The translations under genes and the position numbers were made by a program. A model generated the notes under the pieces. It searched no databases. It was not told where the DNA came from and saw only the letters and a list, made by a program, of their open reading frames with translations. Source: Chlorophyllum brunneum (Eukaryota; Basidiomycota; Agaricomycetes; Agaricales; Agaricaceae). Taken from it: a stretch of DNA of 64,000 bases. Shown piece after piece: positions 15,079 to 26,805 of this stretch (within the stretch, counting starts at the first letter, position 1; each line of letters begins with the position of its first letter). The DNA is taken from positions 1,488,001-1,552,000 of the forward strand of contig OY756143.1 in the NCBI GenBank assembly GCA_963576785.1, read 5' to 3'.

Positions 15079-16033
15079 ATGTCTACCCGCGTGGTTAAAC
15101 TGGCGGTAATATCCGACTTCGTAAGTACCAATCTCCCCGTCACCTTTGCTTTCTTCCCTCATTCACCAATTTTCTATCGTCTTTACAGGTCTGCCCAAGC
15201 TGCTTTGTCGTCCAGCATGAACTTGTCGCAGCAATATCCTACTGCAAAGGCACTCTAGAGCTTCCCCTCGAATTCCAATTTCAACATATGCCATTCCGCC
15301 TTATTGGTCCGACCTGCCTCGAACCTGGAAGCACCACCGAAAAAGTCAAGTTCTACAATTGTCATCTAGGCCAAGAACGGTCTGCGAGTCTCCGACAATG
15401 CGTCGCTAAGTGGGGCGAAGAAAAGTCTATCCCGATGTGCGTTGCCCTGTCTTGTCTGACCCGAGCGTGCTGACCAAACATGAACAGCACCTGGGACGGT
15501 GTGATCGGCCACACGACCTGCGCGCATCGCCTCTGTTTCAAGGCAGCAGAGATTGGCGGACAAGAATTACAACTGAAAACCATCACAGCAATCTTCTACG
15601 CACATATGGTTGATGCCAAGGACATATCGGACATCAACGTTCTCGCCGAAGTTGGAGAATCGGCCGGGCTCATGACCAAGGATGAGGTCAGTGCTTGCCT
15701 TGTTCTTCCAAGATATGCTGAATCTTATTACCCCATCGCAGGTGGTGGCATTCCTTCAAACGGATGAGTTTGAAGCAGAAGTGAACAAAATTGCCGACGC
15801 TGCTCGTGCGAAAGGAATCACTGGTGTCCCCATCACAGTCATTGACGGCAAGTGGGCTGTCAGCGGCGGTCAATCATCGGATGTCTTTGTCCAGGTATGT
15901 TACCGACGTTTTTTGTTGTTGTTCTTGCTGATTCGTCTGGCCACAGATCTTCAAGAAGCTGGCTGCTAGCGGTGTCAACTCCTCCCCTTCACATCTACCT
16001 GGCCCTGCTGTACCAACTCAAATTTGCGCCTGA
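15079..16033 (+). CDS. DsbA/FrnE-like thioredoxin-fold oxidoreductase
   Basis: Five exons (15079-15120, 15189-15436, 15488-15686, 15742-15894, 15947-16033) give 242 residues. The start VKLAVISDFVCPSCFVVQHEL is the DSBA-family first strand with a CPSC redox motif formed across the first splice junction. The insertion helical domain follows (AAEIGGQELQLKTITAIFYAHM ... LAEVGESAGL), then the cis-proline loop GITGVPITVIDGKWAVSGGQ and a final helix. This is the layout of FrnE and 2-hydroxychromene-2-carboxylate isomerase relatives. No signal peptide is evident, so it is probably cytosolic. The substrate is unknown. Confidence 0.88.
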
Positions 16034-17908
16034 CATCCGGGATTGTTCGCGCGTTCCGGTTACACAATACTCGGACACTTGACAACCTTTGACCCCTTGG
16101 TTCGACCGACATGTTTATACCACCTCAAGATTCGCAATGACCTGTGCTGCGTACTGCTGCCACGATTTCCTGCTTCCTCACGACTTCCCCTACATAGTTT
16201 GCCTCTTATCATTACCTTCCCCTGTCTTTTGTTTGTATATGTTTTGCCGTTTGTACTAACATACGTAGTTGAGCTTTATGGAACCCGTCTTTGCTCTTTA
16301 GATAGCGAATGAGTCAGCCTACCCGACTCGGAAGAAATGACAAATCCTTCGCCCTGCCACGGGTCATTGTTATCGATTGACGCCTGAATCAGCTCGTCCT
16401 TCCGGCTTCAAGATCGACGTGAGTTATGTCAAAAAGCATGGAGAAAAATTGGGCCGTCGGCCCGCCGTGTAACCTGACCGAGTGTCGCGTGCTGATAATT
16501 GGTCGATAAGCCGACCTTGATCAAGTCGTGCCTCCTTTTGCGGCAACTTCCATACGCAGGTCAGCAGAGCGGCACCTCTGATGGTGCTTATTACAAAAGG
16601 GGTTGAAATGCTGGGTGAAAAGGTGATCCTGCTTGGCCAAGGCCAAACCAAAATCGATATTTCATCACATCACCCAATACATGCTTATTCCAAAGAAGAG
16701 ATGATGGACTCACCATCCACGGTCCCGTGCTCACATTCAAATACCTCCGAAAAGTGGCAGGGCTAGTTCCTTAGAGAACATAGCATTGTACCTCCGACAC
16801 CTTCGGTCATACGCAGACTCATGTTCCTCCACAGGTACTTTAGGACACACGGGGAGTGCCGCTGTGAGAAAATATGAGAAAATAAAGGGCAACGGTATTG
16901 ATCCATTTAGACAACATGATCAAACGCTAACGTGTTTGCTGTCCAAAGGGAAATTTGTACCACGGCTCGGGTTGGAAAAAAATGACAGGTTTCGGTGGTG
17001 TACGGAGCTTGTGGTTGGCGTTGGTGGAGCCGGGTAGAGTGGCTTTCTCAGCACCAGGGACTTGGGAGCTGCGCCGCTATCTCATGGGAGAAATGGAACA
17101 TTTTTTGTTGGAGTGCCGGTACACACGAGAATAAAACAACCGCGCTCAATCACCCCCAAACCCATACTGGATTGAGCATCCGACCTGCGAAATCCATGTC
17201 AACATGTCGCTGTGTTATCTCGATCCACGGTGGTGATCCCAGGAATATTCGAGCTTGACGGTGCTCGGCGGGGAGTGGGTATCCCAGCCACTGGTTTCGA
17301 TTTCGAACCGTGAGTCCACCAAGGACCCAGGAAAACGGAGACGTACCTTTGGAGTAGATAAACAATTAGACTATTCATACAATTGAATTGCAATTAGCGG
17401 TCCACGAGGGTCAGAACGACCCTACTATGCGTCACACCTTCCACACACCCGAGCCGCCTTCCGCCAGATTTAGGGGTTTGGTAACACCACGTGAATATCC
17501 CCGATGTTGGCACACCTCGGTCGAACTATTGGTCCACGACTTTCCCCGTTCCCGGGGCCGTGACTTTCAACCTCAGCGAAGGTACAACTATCCTGGAAAA
17601 CATCCTCACCCTTATTTATTATCCAGATAGGATACGTTATTTCACAGGGCATTTCTTGGTACGCGATAGTCGTGTGAGTAACAGAAAACGGTGGACATAA
17701 CACCAATATTAGCCCCAGTGGGGATCAGTGGTACCAAGCCACCAGAACATAGCTGCTCCCACCAGAAGGCCGTGGTAACGTCAAACATGACGAGCTAGAG
17801 TTGGGGGGTTTAGTGGCATGGAGGTCAGAGTCTTGAGACTCCCAATGACGTCACCCGATGGATTTATGTTAAACATATTCCATCGCCGTCCGACCAACTC
17901 CCTTACCT
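16034..17908. other. Long gene-poor region
   Basis: 1.9 kb without a gene I can support. All open frames are short, on both strands, and lack recognisable motifs or plausible intron-joined extensions. No terminal repeats or transposase remnants were seen. Confidence 0.5.
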
Positions 17909-18939
17909 ATGGACCCATTGGCCAACGCGAGCCCATCCAGACACAACCCATCCGAACGTACGGCCGACAATCGTGGCTCCCAATCGGTGCATCCCCACAG
18001 GCATTGGCAATATGTCTGGCTACCCCTCGTCGGAGCAGCTGTGTGGTTCGGTTCGTCGAGTTCATCTACTGATGCCATACGTTTTTCCCAACCATTTTTT
18101 CGCATCAAGGAATGCTTTGGGCTATGCTCATCGTCTGGTTGGCCAGTGGTAGACCACGATTCGTTTCTCAAGAAGGGTCGATCGCCTATATCTCCGACAT
18201 CGGTGCCGGTCGTCTGAAGCCTCTATTCATTGCCGGATGCTCAATAACGGCCGTATGCTTCTTCTCTTCGCTTGTCGTGGAAAGGTTCTTCAGGCACACA
18301 GGACGGTGAACGGACTTCCCGCTAAATCCCATTAATCCGCTAATATGCATGGTGGACTCACACAGTCTAGTGGCCCACGTACGCCGTCGTGAAACAGTCC
18401 TTGGCCTCTTCGCAATACTGGGGTCGCTCATTGGTGGACTCGGTCTTATCCTCCTTTCCATCCTCGATACCAGGCGTTTCAGAAGTGCACATCGAGCTTT
18501 CCTTCTTGTATTCATGGTTGGTGTTGCCCTGAGTGCCATATTCACCATCATCGAAGTGAGTTGTTACCCACCAGTACCCAGATATTCACTCAACCTCTTC
18601 AGTATTACTGGTTAAGTAGGGATTTTGCCGAGGTTCGGAAGCTACAATACGCATACATCGCAAAGGCGGTTATTGCTCTTATCCTGATTTGCTTGGCCAT
18701 TGCATTTGGTATAGCGCTCTATAACAGCATAAATGCAGGAGGTACTATCATTCTCAATACTCATCCACTCACTGACCAGTGCTATCTCAGCCATCTTGGA
18801 GTGGATTATCGCATTTGGTTTCACATTTTATCTTCTGACCTTCTTCTATGACCTCCGCCTTTCCAAGGGGATCGCGGATGGAGAACTCACAAGAGAAAAG
18901 CTGCGGGAACATCCTTCTTTAGTCCGTGGGCGGGTGTGA
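17909..18939 (+). CDS. Frag1/DRAM/Sfk1-family membrane protein
   Basis: Five exons (17909-18050, 18110-18305, 18366-18555, 18603-18741, 18791-18939) give 271 residues. After a hydrophilic N-terminus there are about six hydrophobic segments: YVWLPLVGAAVWFG, LWAMLIVWLA, PLFIAGCSITAVCFFSSLVV, VLGLFAILGSLIGGLGLILL, AFLLVFMVGVALSAIFTII and AVIALILICLAIAFGIAL, then WIIAFGFTFYLLTFFYDL. The motif AYISDIGAGRLKPLFIAG after the second segment is typical of this family, which includes yeast Sfk1 (plasma-membrane lipid asymmetry) and animal DRAM (lysosome/autophagy). A plasma-membrane or endomembrane role is inferred. Confidence 0.87.
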
Positions 18940-19120
18940 AGTCCACGAATTGTCTAACATATCTTCTACCTAGTAAATTAGCATGCCAGTGGTTCACATG
19001 TACATATTGTACTGATTAATAATCGACAAAATACTATTTCAGAATTATCGCAACGCAAAAGCCTACTTCTATTCATGTTCCTGAAAGCGCATTCCTACGG
19101 TAATCGCTGGCTTCGGTAAC

Positions 19121-20626
19121 CTAAGTGTTCAACTCCTTATCCAACTGGAGTGCTAGTTCAAGGTCTCTCTGTTCCTGTTCTCGTCTTTGATTGGCTTCTT
19201 CCTCTGCCTGCTTGAGAGCCTCTAGCCGGTTGGTATCCAGGTTATGCCCTGGTTGTTGATCATGAGGAGGGCGCGAGGTGGGCAGAGCCACTGTGCCTGG
19301 ATATAGTGGAGACAGGTTCTCGTACCAGCTCTCTGGATCTGGATCTGGCCGGGAGAAGAGAGGGTCATCACGAATCGCCTGGTGAGATCCATAGTTCTGG
19401 TACGGCCCGGCAGGATGCAGATCAGGTTGAGGAGCTACAACCATCATGGGTACAGGAAACGAGAAACTGGTGGTCGACGTGGTTGGCTCATGTTGAGCCC
19501 ATGCGGAGGGCGTGGACGATGGCATAGCCTGACTGATGTAAGAACCGTAATTCGCCGCTGAGGTAGGTTGTGGGGTGCTTGGAAGCACCACTGGAGTTGT
19601 TGCAGAAGCCGTTGTGGGCTTGGCAAGGTAGGGATTGGGGGTATCAGAATTCATATAAGAGGATGGCGCATACGGCGGGGATATGTGCCGAGCAGGCCTG
19701 GGATTCGAAGAAGGAGGAGGAGGCGATGGCGATGGACGATGCGCGCGATCCGGAGGCCGAGAGTTTGGTATAGAACCATACCCCTTCCCTGGTCTGAGAA
19801 TTGAAGGTGGACCCGAATTTGGAGCACTCTCCTGTAATTTGGTCCAGGTAGCCCTGCCGTGCAGTGAAATTTGACCCGACTGATGTTCCGGCAGAGGTGG
19901 CAGTGTAGAATCTGTACTTCTTGACGAAGAGAGGGGTGCCACGACAGATGGTCGCCCCGCAGAAGCCGAGCCCTGCGGATGGGCTCCGGCGGATGAGGGT
20001 TGATGAGAAGAAGGTTGTTGGTGAGGACGGTACAAGCGCTCCGATGGCGATAATTTGGAGGGCCGCTTAGTTGGTTTCTGGTTTGGGGGAGCAGCCAGAG
20101 AGGAAGTGGTCGAGATCACAGGGGGTGGTTCTGAGGAGAAATAGGTCATCTCCAAGTAAACCTCCCCGCGGACAACTCCATCGATATCCAGACTGATCCA
20201 ATCTGAAGCGGTTAGCCATTTGTGTACTGATCAGCAGATAACTCGAGGCATACCGTCAAATTCACCCGTTCTCAAAGTTCCTGTAATGTCCACAATACCT
20301 TTCCCCAGTATGTCATCGCTCCGGTGTTCTTTAGCAAAGCATGAGATCTCTAACTTCCTCGTCTTGTCAGAGATCTCCTTCATTACCGGAAACCTGAACT
20401 CTGTGTCCCACACAGGATGTTGACCACCCTTGACCTCGACGTGTGTTTTCTCCCTGGCGCCTATGTATCGAGCTGAGGATGTGTATCACGATAAATTTAG
20501 TGGATGCCTACCATTGAGAGATGCCTGGGCAAAAACATCCTGTTTGTAGAACGAATGTTTGTCGATGAGGTTCCTGGCCTTGAGGACGACAACGATGAGA
20601 GTGCCAAGCTGCGGTTCTTTAGACAT
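19121..20626 (-). CDS. C2-domain protein, Inn1/Fic1 ingression-like
   Basis: Exons 20512-20626, 20254-20472 and 19121-20202 give 471 residues. The N-terminal about 130 residues form a C2 fold: LGTLIVVVLKARNL, KQDVFAQASL, HPVWDTEFRFPV, KLEISCFAKE, DDILGKGIVDI, DWISLDIDGVVRGEVYLEMTY. The rest is a Pro/Ser-rich disordered tail with many PxxP stretches, ending in a charged helix (ALKQAEEEANQRREQEQRDL). This is the layout of fungal ingression proteins (budding yeast Inn1, fission yeast Fic1), in which the tail binds SH3 proteins at the division site. The tail is poorly conserved in any case, so the subfamily assignment is moderate. Confidence 0.82.
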
Positions 20627-20935
20627 TATGTGACCTGGGCATCAGTGTGCCCAGCCCTTTTGAACGACGAACCGCAATGGTAGGCTATGCGATCCAGTGG
20701 GGCGGTGACCAAGGAACGAGTGGTGCCGTTGGGTTGGTGATGGTGCTGTGGGAGAATCGGATTGTCATCAAACAATTACTGTTCTCACTGCCAACGACAT
20801 ATGCAACACCACCAAACCCATCCAAGATGACTCATTGTGTGGAAATCAAAACCGGTGGTTAGGTATCGGTATATACATACACACACGAGGAATGAACCCG
20901 TTATCGGTCGTCCATGCCAGCGTATAGGTGATATG
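20627..20935. other. Spacer between the C2-domain gene and the first NIS synthetase
   Basis: 309 bp between the start of the C2-domain gene and the stop of the upstream minus-strand synthetase; it must hold the C2-gene promoter. No clear motif seen. Confidence 0.5.
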
Positions 20936-23132
20936 TTAATTTACAGGAAGCTTTTCGTCCGCCGCAGCAGGATGATACTGCACCATGTTTATGTATGGGC
21001 TATATACCATCTGTCCCGTGATTTTAGTATGTGAGTATTTGAGAAGGGGATAGTTTACATACATCTCTGTATGAATCTCGCATACGCATACGCATCAAGC
21101 ATTTGGAATCGACTCTCTTTCGGCTGGGGTGTAGCCACAGATCCCAGAGTTGATGGTCGCGAGGGATCACTGCACTCATATGCTTCCTGAGTAATTCCCA
21201 ACCAATGCCATTGGTATGAAGCTTGAGAAGGCGAATTAGTCGCTGGATATGATTGTGGACGAAGGTGTGATAGAATTTCGGTGATGCTTCTACTAACGAT
21301 TGCGTCAAAACGCAATGTCCTGGAAGGAACTCGAAATCCACGCCAGTAGACTCCCGTAGCATCTTCGAGTCTATGCGAAGGCCGCCGAGGTCACGGTAGA
21401 TGAAGCCCAAAACTTTGCCAGTAGCAGTTTCGAACCGGGCCACCACATTCTGAGCGTGAGCCTCGAACGCAACACCGTTATAGATGAGTGCCGGAAGCAA
21501 CGCCCTGCAAGCAACGTCGATATAGCTGAAATTTAGGGCGGTCAGTTTGTATCCAGCTCGATAATAATTGGCTGTCATACCGGTCAAGGAAGGCGATGCG
21601 CTTCTCTGGTGTATCAAGTCCAAACAGATATTCCACCGCAGAAACACTATCGGGAACATCCTTGTGACCCATTTCAAGGAGAGCAGCGACAACAATTATT
21701 GTCTCCCCCTCCTTGCGCTCGTATTCATCTCGGATGACAACCGTGAAATGCTTGGCCATATCGGGATCCTGGGATCGATAAACAGCACTCTGGCTTTCTG
21801 TCTCGACGTGGAGGATTTCCGGGTCGACTGCTAGCTTAGGAACCACTTCAGTCGAGAAGCGGGGGCCAAAATTGGCAGTAAAATGGGATATGGTCCTGAG
21901 GGAGGAAGATATCTTGACACCAACAGCGAGCTTTAGGGCCTTTCCGGGAAGATCAGGTAGAGTGACGGTCCTGATATTACCTAGTGAGCTTTTGTATATA
22001 CGCTATTTTGCCCATGGTGTACATACCTAATACTTGATTGGCCCAGAGCTGGCAGATAAACCTCGGATGACAACACCTCAACATCACAGAAGCGTTTAAA
22101 AATGTTATCAAGCTGCATTTCGTGTACCGGCATAAAGATAGAGCTGCCATTGTCGACAAACGCTTCGCCAGCTCTGGAAGCAGCGAGCTCTACCAACTTC
22201 TTTGACGTGTTCTCAAAGTCCCCAAGAATGTCAATCCTGGATCTCGGCACGCGGACGAAGCGGATACGTGGGTGGTACCAGTCATATTCAAAACAACCGG
22301 GCTTAAAAATCCGAGCGCGGTGCATCTAACGTGACCGTCAGAACCAACGCATCTCTAAATTTGGGAATAAAATTACTGGATGCGTAGGGTGTCCCGCGAC
22401 GAGACTTTGTTCAAATTCAATTGGTGCGGATGACAATGGCGGCAGCATCGGAGGTTTGTCGAATGACAGTTCTAATGCCAGGGGTTAGAGAGTGGTAACA
22501 TCGAGGCCAACAAAATTGGGCCTACTCTGCCAATCGTATGAACTCAGCAGCTCTTTTTCTATGGTGTCACTAAGTGATTCCTGAATGATGACGCCATCCA
22601 CAAATTTTCGCCAGAGATGGACTGGATCATCGACCTCAGCTAAGCCCCGATATTGACCTAGCTCCCAGGAGGGAGGGAGTAGGGAATTTATGATGGCCTC
22701 TTTAAGATGATTCTGGGTATAAGGTAACGACTGCGTTAGTAACCGGCGGCCAGGAGATCAGTAGGAGTCACGAACATAATTTACCTCGCATGAGGTCTCT
22801 GCTAGTTCGTAAAACACAGGGACCATGTCCAGAGGATCGAGGAGGCCAATAGGATATCCGTGCCGGGATGCAGCCTCCCCGCCGAATGCGGGAGGATTTT
22901 GTAGAGGAACAATGACGAAGATATCATGGGACCGAAGGGATCGATTAATGATCGGTTGCTCCGAGATGAGGTGGGTCGATAAAATGGCGGCGAAACCGCT
23001 AGTTTCCGTTATTCCAGAGAGGGGAATGTAGTAGGCCCTCAAAAGGGATTCGGTGACAAGGCAAGATACAAGACGTGATATGACTGCAAAGGATGCATGC
23101 TTGGCTGGAGGGAGACGATACCCCGAAGACAT
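20936..23132 (-). CDS. NIS siderophore synthetase 1 (IucA/IucC family)
   Basis: Seven exons (22785-23132, 22526-22712, 22377-22471, 22027-22325, 21581-21970, 21063-21525, 20936-21010) join in frame to 618 residues without a stop. The family hallmark AGHPTHP is at residues about 204-210, followed by the conserved FMPVHEMQ region. The C-terminal half has LIYNGVAFEAHAQNVVARFE, YRDLGGLRI, LPGHCVL and HTNGIGWELLRK, as in the IucA/IucC plus FhuF-like two-domain layout. NRPS-independent siderophore synthetases use ATP to couple a carboxylic acid such as citrate to an amine or alcohol. No targeting signal is obvious. It is 5' of, and paralogous to, a second synthetase 1.5 kb away. Substrates cannot be read from sequence. 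Confidence 0.92.
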
Positions 23133-23178
23133 GGTGAATAGGTGGTGAGTGTGACGGGCTTGAATCCCCAGGGTGGAG

Positions 23179-23184
23179 TTTATA
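23179..23184 (-). promoter_or_regulatory. TATA box of NIS synthetase 1
   Basis: Minus-strand TATAAA (within GTTTATAAAC on the plus strand) about 47-52 bp upstream of the start codon at 23132, a plausible position for a short fungal 5' leader. Confidence 0.5.
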
Positions 23185-23266
23185 AACGTGTGATTTCCTG
23201 GAAAGTTGGAGACGGCGAAAACGGTGTGTTCTTGGCAAATGTAGAATGTCCTAAAACGAGGTTCAC

Positions 23267-23842
23267 TTGATGTGCTTCAGAGTCGACCGGGAAGATTTAA
23301 ACCATGACCAACCCTCAAGCTGTCAGTTGATCTTTCAGATAGATCTGTCGTATGATGATTCCCGTGAAAGCAGAGATCTTGGCCCCCCTCCAAAAACGGC
23401 AATCCACACATTTGTCAACGGCACTGAACTTGACATAGACCAACAGACCTCTATTAATGGCTGCACCACTCTAGTAGTTGAGGCAATGAAGAATGCTGGT
23501 TTGTGTTCAGGAGGTTGGGTGACATTGGGATTAGCTGGTCATCCTTATCTGATAACCGCCTCCACGCGATCAACCGAGACCCAAATGGGGAAATATCCGA
23601 CCCAGTATCATGAATGGACAGTGGAGGAGGTGGTGAAAGACATTCACACCAGGTACCTGGGTTCTGTGCGCTCCGCATGGACATCGTTCAATAGGCTCGG
23701 ACTCAAACGATACGCCGAATTTTCTGGGGCACTTATTCTTAGGCAGCAACGACCAATCCGAAAACTTCAGAGACAAATCAAACCATATGTTCCCACTCGT
23801 GTTAGCCGAACGGATCTCAGTAGCCATGGGAAGATGGTTTAA
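23267..23842 (+). CDS. Unassigned open reading frame, 191 codons
   Basis: An uninterrupted frame between the two synthetase genes, on the opposite strand. I do not recognise the product; it includes TTLVVEAMKNAGLCSGGWVTL and HEWTVEEVVKDIHTRYLGS, which look protein-like, but no family motif, signal peptide or membrane segment is evident. The overlapping minus frames are also partly open. It could be a small orphan gene, a decayed fragment, or chance. Confidence 0.22.
   Translation: MMCFRVDREDLNHDQPSSCQLIFQIDLSYDDSRESRDLGPPPKTAIHTFVNGTELDIDQQTSINGCTTLVVEAMKNAGLCSGGWVTLGLAGHPYLITASTRSTETQMGKYPTQYHEWTVEEVVKDIHTRYLGSVRSAWTSFNRLGLKRYAEFSGALILRQQRPIRKLQRQIKPYVPTRVSRTDLSSHGKMV
23545..23555. promoter_or_regulatory. 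Palindromic GATA site matching the fungal iron-regulator consensus
   Basis: TTATCTGATAA reads ATCWGATAA on both strands. This is the consensus known for the iron-responsive GATA repressors SreA/Sre1/Urbs1 of fungi, which control siderophore genes. It lies about 415 bp upstream of the NIS synthetase 1 start codon. The role is inferred from consensus and position only. Confidence 0.45.
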
Positions 23843-24601
23843 GAGGCTTTCAACACACGTCTGTGCGCAATGGTCCAGCGACCGCAAGCATGACTTTCAT
23901 AGCAGTGCGAAAAAAGGTCTGCGGAGCTTGCTTCTTAATCGGGGTTAGGATCTGTCATAATTGAAGTGAGTACACTCAGCCTTTCATCGAGAACACCAAT
24001 CTCAAGTGTATCGATTGGAGAAATCGTGGGACGGGGGTTATGGAATTCAATGATTCGGTTCCCAGCCGGTTCGGTTCTTCGGGGGAACAGTGACGAATAG
24101 GCCTGAAATATTGACCACTATTTGCGTTGGCAGAAGCTTTACCCTTCGTGGGTTGAAACCGCGTTTTCACTAGGGACTTGATGAATCCTAGAAAATAGTG
24201 ACTTGTCATAATAGGTTGTAATATCTCACATCAATGTGAATATCGATCCTTATTTGAGAACAGGCTCCTTTACTGACCAGTCCGAAACGAAGTACTTCAG
24301 AGCTGAGAATTCACTTCAAATCACTCAACTCTCCAATCACTCAATAGAATACGGAACCGGAGTTAACTTGCACAATGGTATCACTACTGTATAGAGGTAG
24401 CTGAAACCCTATTACTTCCTCGTGGGAGGCGGATGGTTATTATTGGGTTCCTGGATGCGCCTGACATATGCCTGCGACCCGCAGGGTTGTTCGCCTGCAA
24501 CTCGTGGGGGGCGAGCATGCAAATTAATCGGTCCGACGCAAAACTCAATTCAGGTAAATAAAGATACATAACATCTCGGCAGGCATGCTCCCAATCCCCG
24601 A

Positions 24602-26805
24602 TCATGATGTGAGAGAATTCTCATTCACACCTGTATAATGGATGAGATTAGGGAAGGGGCCATGCAGGTGCTACAAAAAAAACCTTAGGAAGTGGACCGG
24701 AGAAGAGGGAGGTACTCACGAAGCGATACATGCCAGACATCCTCATTCTTAAAAAGCACTTTCCGGGGAACGTCTTTCGTTCTGGTGACATCCACGTCTC
24801 CCAGAGGGGGTGTGTTTTCGGTATGGCAATCTCCAAATTTTTCCGAACAATGCCCCAGCCTATTCCATTATAATGCAGCCCAAGGACACGGATAAGCTGC
24901 TGAAGATGATTGTGAAAGACCGTGTGATACATGCGGGTGTAAACGTCCTCAAGATCGTCAGCGATGATTGAATGCCCGGATATGAAGTCCAATTCCACGC
25001 CAGTAGTCTCTTGGAGAGTTGGGGGATGGATTCGGAGACCCCCAAAATCTCGAATAATAAAGCCCTTAAGCTCCTTGGTCCTAAGGTCGAACCGCGCAAC
25101 GCAGTTTTGGGGGTGACACTCAAACGCTACGCCATTCTTTAGCACCGAAGGAAGAAATGCTTTGAAGAAGACCGCTACAAATCTGAGAACTTTCAGTATC
25201 TGTGTAAAGGTCGAAGATATAAACACACTTGTCTAACCACTCAGTCCTTTTGCCCTCGGTATCGAGATTGAACACGCGGATAACAGTGGGTATGTCACCA
25301 CCTTCTCCACGGTGCCCGCTCTCAACGAGTGAAGTGCAGACGATGAGTCTCTCCACACGCTCTTCGCTCGTGTTTTCGTAGCACTCCCGTACGATTGCCG
25401 CGCAATGCTTAGCAACTTCACCGTCTGGGTAAGCATGGACAACGCTAGCAAGTTCTTTGGCAACGGTGACGACTTCGGGATCGAGTTCTAACACAGGAAC
25501 GACTTGCGCCGAGAATCGGGGACCGAGATAAGCTGATTCAGGGGAGATGGTGCGGACTGCCGATGTAAGTTTGATGCCAACGCTGAGTTTAAGGGATAGT
25601 TCACGGTAGACATTTGGGATGATGACAGAACTAATGGTATTAAGTACTAGATCCGATGAAACGCTATGAATAAGCTGCCTTACCGTATGCTTTGTTGGGC
25701 ACGAAGATCGAGATAGAATTCTTCCGGATAAACCTGTATCCCCGAAAACTTATCTTGTACATGAGCAATTTGAAGTTCGTGAACCGGGACAACGACATAG
25801 CCCCCCCGAACATTCATTGGCTGACCGGCCTTTTGAGCAGCGGCATCCAACAGGGGACGGGTAAGTTCTTCGAAATTGTAAGTTATCTTCAGGTCTTCTC
25901 TGGGAACTGCGATAAAACGAAGTCTTGGATTGTAGAGGTCGTAGGTGCCTGGAACAAAGTCAGGCAAGGGAGCCAAGAATCGACGCGTTTTGTGCATCTG
26001 AAAATACTTCAATAACGCTTCTCGCTAGCATGGAATGGACTTGCCGGATGCGTTGGGTGTCCTTCCACAATGGATTCTTCCCAGTCTATGCTAGAAGAAT
26101 CAAATGTCGGAGCGGGCGGCGGATTTTCGAACGAATATGCTTCGAGCGGGAGTATCGGCATCAAAAATATCCTAACAGGCCAGCAAAAAGACTAACTCGA
26201 CCACTTCACTGCACTTGCAAATTCTTCTCCAATGTCATTAGCAGTTGTAGCGTCTATATTCATTGCCTGGGCACATGCATTCCAAATGCTCAAGGGACCC
26301 TTATTCGGCACGAAAACCGTGGAGCCTTGTACATTCCATCCTGGCGCGTTGAGAGTATTTAATATGGCGACCGTAAGATCGGGATGCTACCGTCGCAGAA
26401 GTCAGTAGCTAGTCGGCGAAATGAGGCGATCAGGCAAACCGGTTTGAAATCCTGCGTGTTAACCTGGATATGGGATACCTCGAGGACGAGTGGCATCATG
26501 TCCAGAGGGTCTAGAAGGCCGATTTCTTTCGCCCGATCGTCGTGGCCGTCATGTTTGAAAACGGGAATATGACGAAGAGGAATGATGGCCAGTATGTCAA
26601 TGGCGGAATAGGCAAGGTCAAGAGGAACATCAGGCTTGAGAACAGCACTGAATCCAGTAGCTTCGAAGCCTTCAAGGGGGAAGTAGAGCGCACGGACAAT
26701 AGATTCTGTGACGAGACATGAGAGTAAACGCACAGTGCTCGCCAAGGCAGCACGCTCAGCGGGAGGCAAGGCTCGAGCACCGATGGTAAAGGTCGACAAT
26801 GACAT
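24602..26805 (-). CDS. NIS siderophore synthetase 2 (IucA/IucC family)
   Basis: Seven exons (26464-26805, 26197-26386, 26045-26139, 25684-25997, 25229-25630, 24720-25182, 24602-24670) give 624 residues with no interruption. It parallels synthetase 1 throughout: LSCLVTESIVRALYFPLEG, the signature EGHPTHP at residues about 203-209, VVVPVHELQ, LKNGVAFECHPQNCVARF, IIRDFGGLRI, ISGHSII and HYNGIGWGIVRK. Exons 3 and 6 have exactly the same length as in synthetase 1 (95 and 463 nt) and all intron phases agree, so the two are tandem duplicates. Intron 3 uses a GC donor (GCAAGT) where the paralogue has GT. The first start codon, at 26805, gives MSLSTFTIGARALPP. It is divergent from the ABC transporter. 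Confidence 0.92.

Larger units (their letters stand above)
23133..24601. other. Spacer between the two NIS synthetases
   Basis: 1.47 kb holding the promoter of synthetase 1, a palindromic GATA element and one unassigned open frame (listed separately). The part from about 23850 to 24600 shows no convincing gene. Confidence 0.5.

Noticed and set aside
17285..17320. T-arm-like sequence GGTTTCGATTTCGAACC
   Set aside because: No matching acceptor, D or anticodon stems nearby.
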